DNA of 64,000 bases from Acidobacteria subdivision 2 bacterium RH1 MAG20 (GTDB lineage Bacteria > Acidobacteriota > Terriglobia > Terriglobales > Acidobacteriaceae): contig NFUO01000548.1 in the NCBI GenBank assembly GCA_002197545.1, positions 57,641-121,640 of the forward strand, in the 5' to 3' direction. A program made the translations under genes and the position numbers. Below the pieces are notes generated by a model that saw only the letters and a list, made by a program, of their open reading frames with translations, made no database searches and was not told where the DNA came from. Below are positions 62,850-64,000 of the stretch, piece after piece. The number at the start of each line of letters is the position of its first letter. Position 1 is the stretch's first letter.

Positions 62850-64000
62850 ATCCGGCCAGCGAAGACAAACAAAACGGCGGAACTGCAGCGAGGGCTTTCT
62901 ACAACTTCCGCGCTCGGCCTCAACGTCATCGACATGGTTGGCGTAGGCCCCTTTGTTACTTTGCCGCTTATTGTGGGCGCTATGGGTGGGCCGCAGGCGA
63001 TGCTTGGCTGGATCATGGGTGCGCTGCTATCACTGTGCGATGGCCTCATCTGGTCTGAGCTTGGCACGGCTTATCCAGAGGCGGGCGGGTCGTATACCTA
63101 TTTGAAGAACCTCTACGGCCCGAAGCGGCTTGGGCGGCCCTTCTCATTTCTCTATGCGTGGCAGCTTCTTTTTTCCGCGCCTCTTTCTATTGCTTCGGGC
63201 TGCATCGGATTTTCGCTGTACCTCTCCTACTTCTTTCCTCATGCGGGCGTTCCTATTGTCTCGGCGCATGTGTTTGCTGTTCCGGTTGTGCTCAGCGGAC
63301 AGACGTTGATGGCGATGGCCGCCTGTGTCCTTGCGCTTGTTGTGCTTTACCGCAGCATCGTGCAGATCGATAAGATCGTTCGCTGGCTTTCGTTGATGGT
63401 GGTGGCCACGCTGGTGTTCATCATCGTTGCGGGGTTTAACCACTTCAATGCGCACATGGCGTTTGACTTTCCTATGGGCGCGTTTCATATCGACCATGGC
63501 TTTTTTCTTGGCCTTGGTGCGGGGATGCTGATCTCAGCCTACGACTACTGGGGCTATTACAACGTATGCTTTGTCGGCGGCGAGGTCCGTGACCCGGAGC
63601 GGACCATTCCGCGCGCTGTGCTTGGAGCAATCGGTATAGTCGCTACGCTGTATCTGTTGATGAATGTCAGCGTACTCGGTGTTATTCCCTGGAGGGAACT
63701 GGCTGCCGAAGCGGACAGCCATACCCGCATGTACACCATGGCGACGTTTATGGAGCGGCTTTATGGTCGTGGCGCAGCCGATGTCGTCGTTGTCCTCATT
63801 GCGGCTGCTGCGCTCTCTTCAGTTTTTGCACTGCTGCTTGGCTACTCGCGCATTCCTTTTGCTGCGGCGAGAGACGGAAATTTCCCTGCTGTCTTCGGAC
63901 GTGTCCACGTTAAACATCGCATTCCGCATATCGCGCTGCTCACGCTTGGCTGCGTCACGCTTGTCTGCTGCGTCTTTCGCTTGCAGGAGGTGATTACGAC
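62850..64000 (+). CDS. APC-superfamily amino-acid permease, 5' part
   Basis: The frame runs past the window end. TM1 (LGLNVIDMVGVGPFVTLPLI), then ELGTAYPEAGGSYTYLKNLY, the APC consensus after TM2/3, and several later helices are visible, so it is an amino-acid/polyamine antiporter or symporter. Between the in-frame TGA at 62823 and the ATG at 62934 (inside TM1) there is no ATG, GTG or TTG. GGGAG at 62840-62844 is five bases before an ATC at 62850, which may act as a rare start; CTG 62883 is the other option. Confidence 0.85.
   Translation, partial: MRPAKTNKTAELQRGLSTTSALGLNVIDMVGVGPFVTLPLIVGAMGGPQAMLGWIMGALLSLCDGLIWSELGTAYPEAGGSYTYLKNLYGPKRLGRPFSFLYAWQLLFSAPLSIASGCIGFSLYLSYFFPHAGVPIVSAHVFAVPVVLSGQTLMAMAACVLALVVLYRSIVQIDKIVRWLSLMVVATLVFIIVAGFNHFNAHMAFDFPMGAFHIDHGFFLGLGAGMLISAYDYWGYYNVCFVGGEVRDPERTIPRAVLGAIGIVATLYLLMNVSVLGVIPWRELAAEADSHTRMYTMATFMERLYGRGAADVVVVLIAAAALSSVFALLLGYSRIPFAAARDGNFPAVFGRVHVKHRIPHIALLTLGCVTLVCCVFRLQEVIT

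Overview
The window looks like a chromosomal piece of a GC-rich Gram-negative bacterium, most likely an acidobacterium of the Acidobacteriaceae type (Granulicella/Terriglobus/Edaphobacter-like). This rests on gene style, not a database search: many secreted glycosidases, long N-terminal tails on ribosomal and PRPP-synthase proteins, abundant palindromic intergenic repeats of the 'GGCTAAAGCC' kind, and an outer-membrane RND efflux set.

Layout. 1-5.3 kb: carbohydrate-active genes (the 3' part of a GH38 alpha-mannosidase, a six-hairpin glycosidase, and a Tat-type alginate-lyase-family gene broken at both ends), ending at tRNA-Val. 5.4-13.5 kb: pgsA, then an ISC iron-sulfur locus (iscR-like regulator, iscS, iscU, iscA, hscB, hscA, fdx). 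It is interrupted by a hicAB toxin-antitoxin pair, whose toxin has a nonsense codon, and by an antisense dinB-like gene. 13.6-18 kb: gamma-glutamyltransferase, a 690-base intergenic region with hairpin repeats and a terminator, then an ECF sigma factor, a membrane partner and a secreted secretin-like protein. 18-25.7 kb: a membrane glycosyltransferase-like gene flanked by a duplicated 5' end of ispE, then ispE, tRNA-Gln, prs, rplY, pth, rpsF, rpsR and rplI. 25.8-33.8 kb: a MacB-type permease and an N-acetylglucosamine set (sodium symporter, GH20 hexosaminidase, beta-propeller protein, short NagA), then tRNA-Ser. 33.9-41.4 kb: a czcCBA heavy-metal efflux operon and a GH125 mannosidase. 41.5-48.1 kb: a LysR regulator divergent from a lower lysine-degradation operon (2-oxoadipate dioxygenase/decarboxylase, D-2-hydroxyglutarate dehydrogenase, aminoadipate-semialdehyde dehydrogenase). 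48.2-64 kb: a catalytically degenerate GH13 homologue, GT4 and PHP genes, a LOG protein, an AT-rich coiled-coil gene, an ABC-F ATPase, a phosphoesterase, an orphan OppD-like ATPase, a secreted repeat protein, a large PIG-L deacetylase and the start of an APC permease.

No phage, CRISPR array or insertion sequence was found. The most unusual signals are: (1) palindromic mobile repeats that also sit in frame inside ispE and inside the ECF-linked gene; (2) the duplicated ispE start flanking an inserted gene; (3) a dead hicA with intact hicB embedded in the ISC locus; (4) the doubly broken lyase beside tRNA-Val; (5) the APC permease with no canonical start codon.
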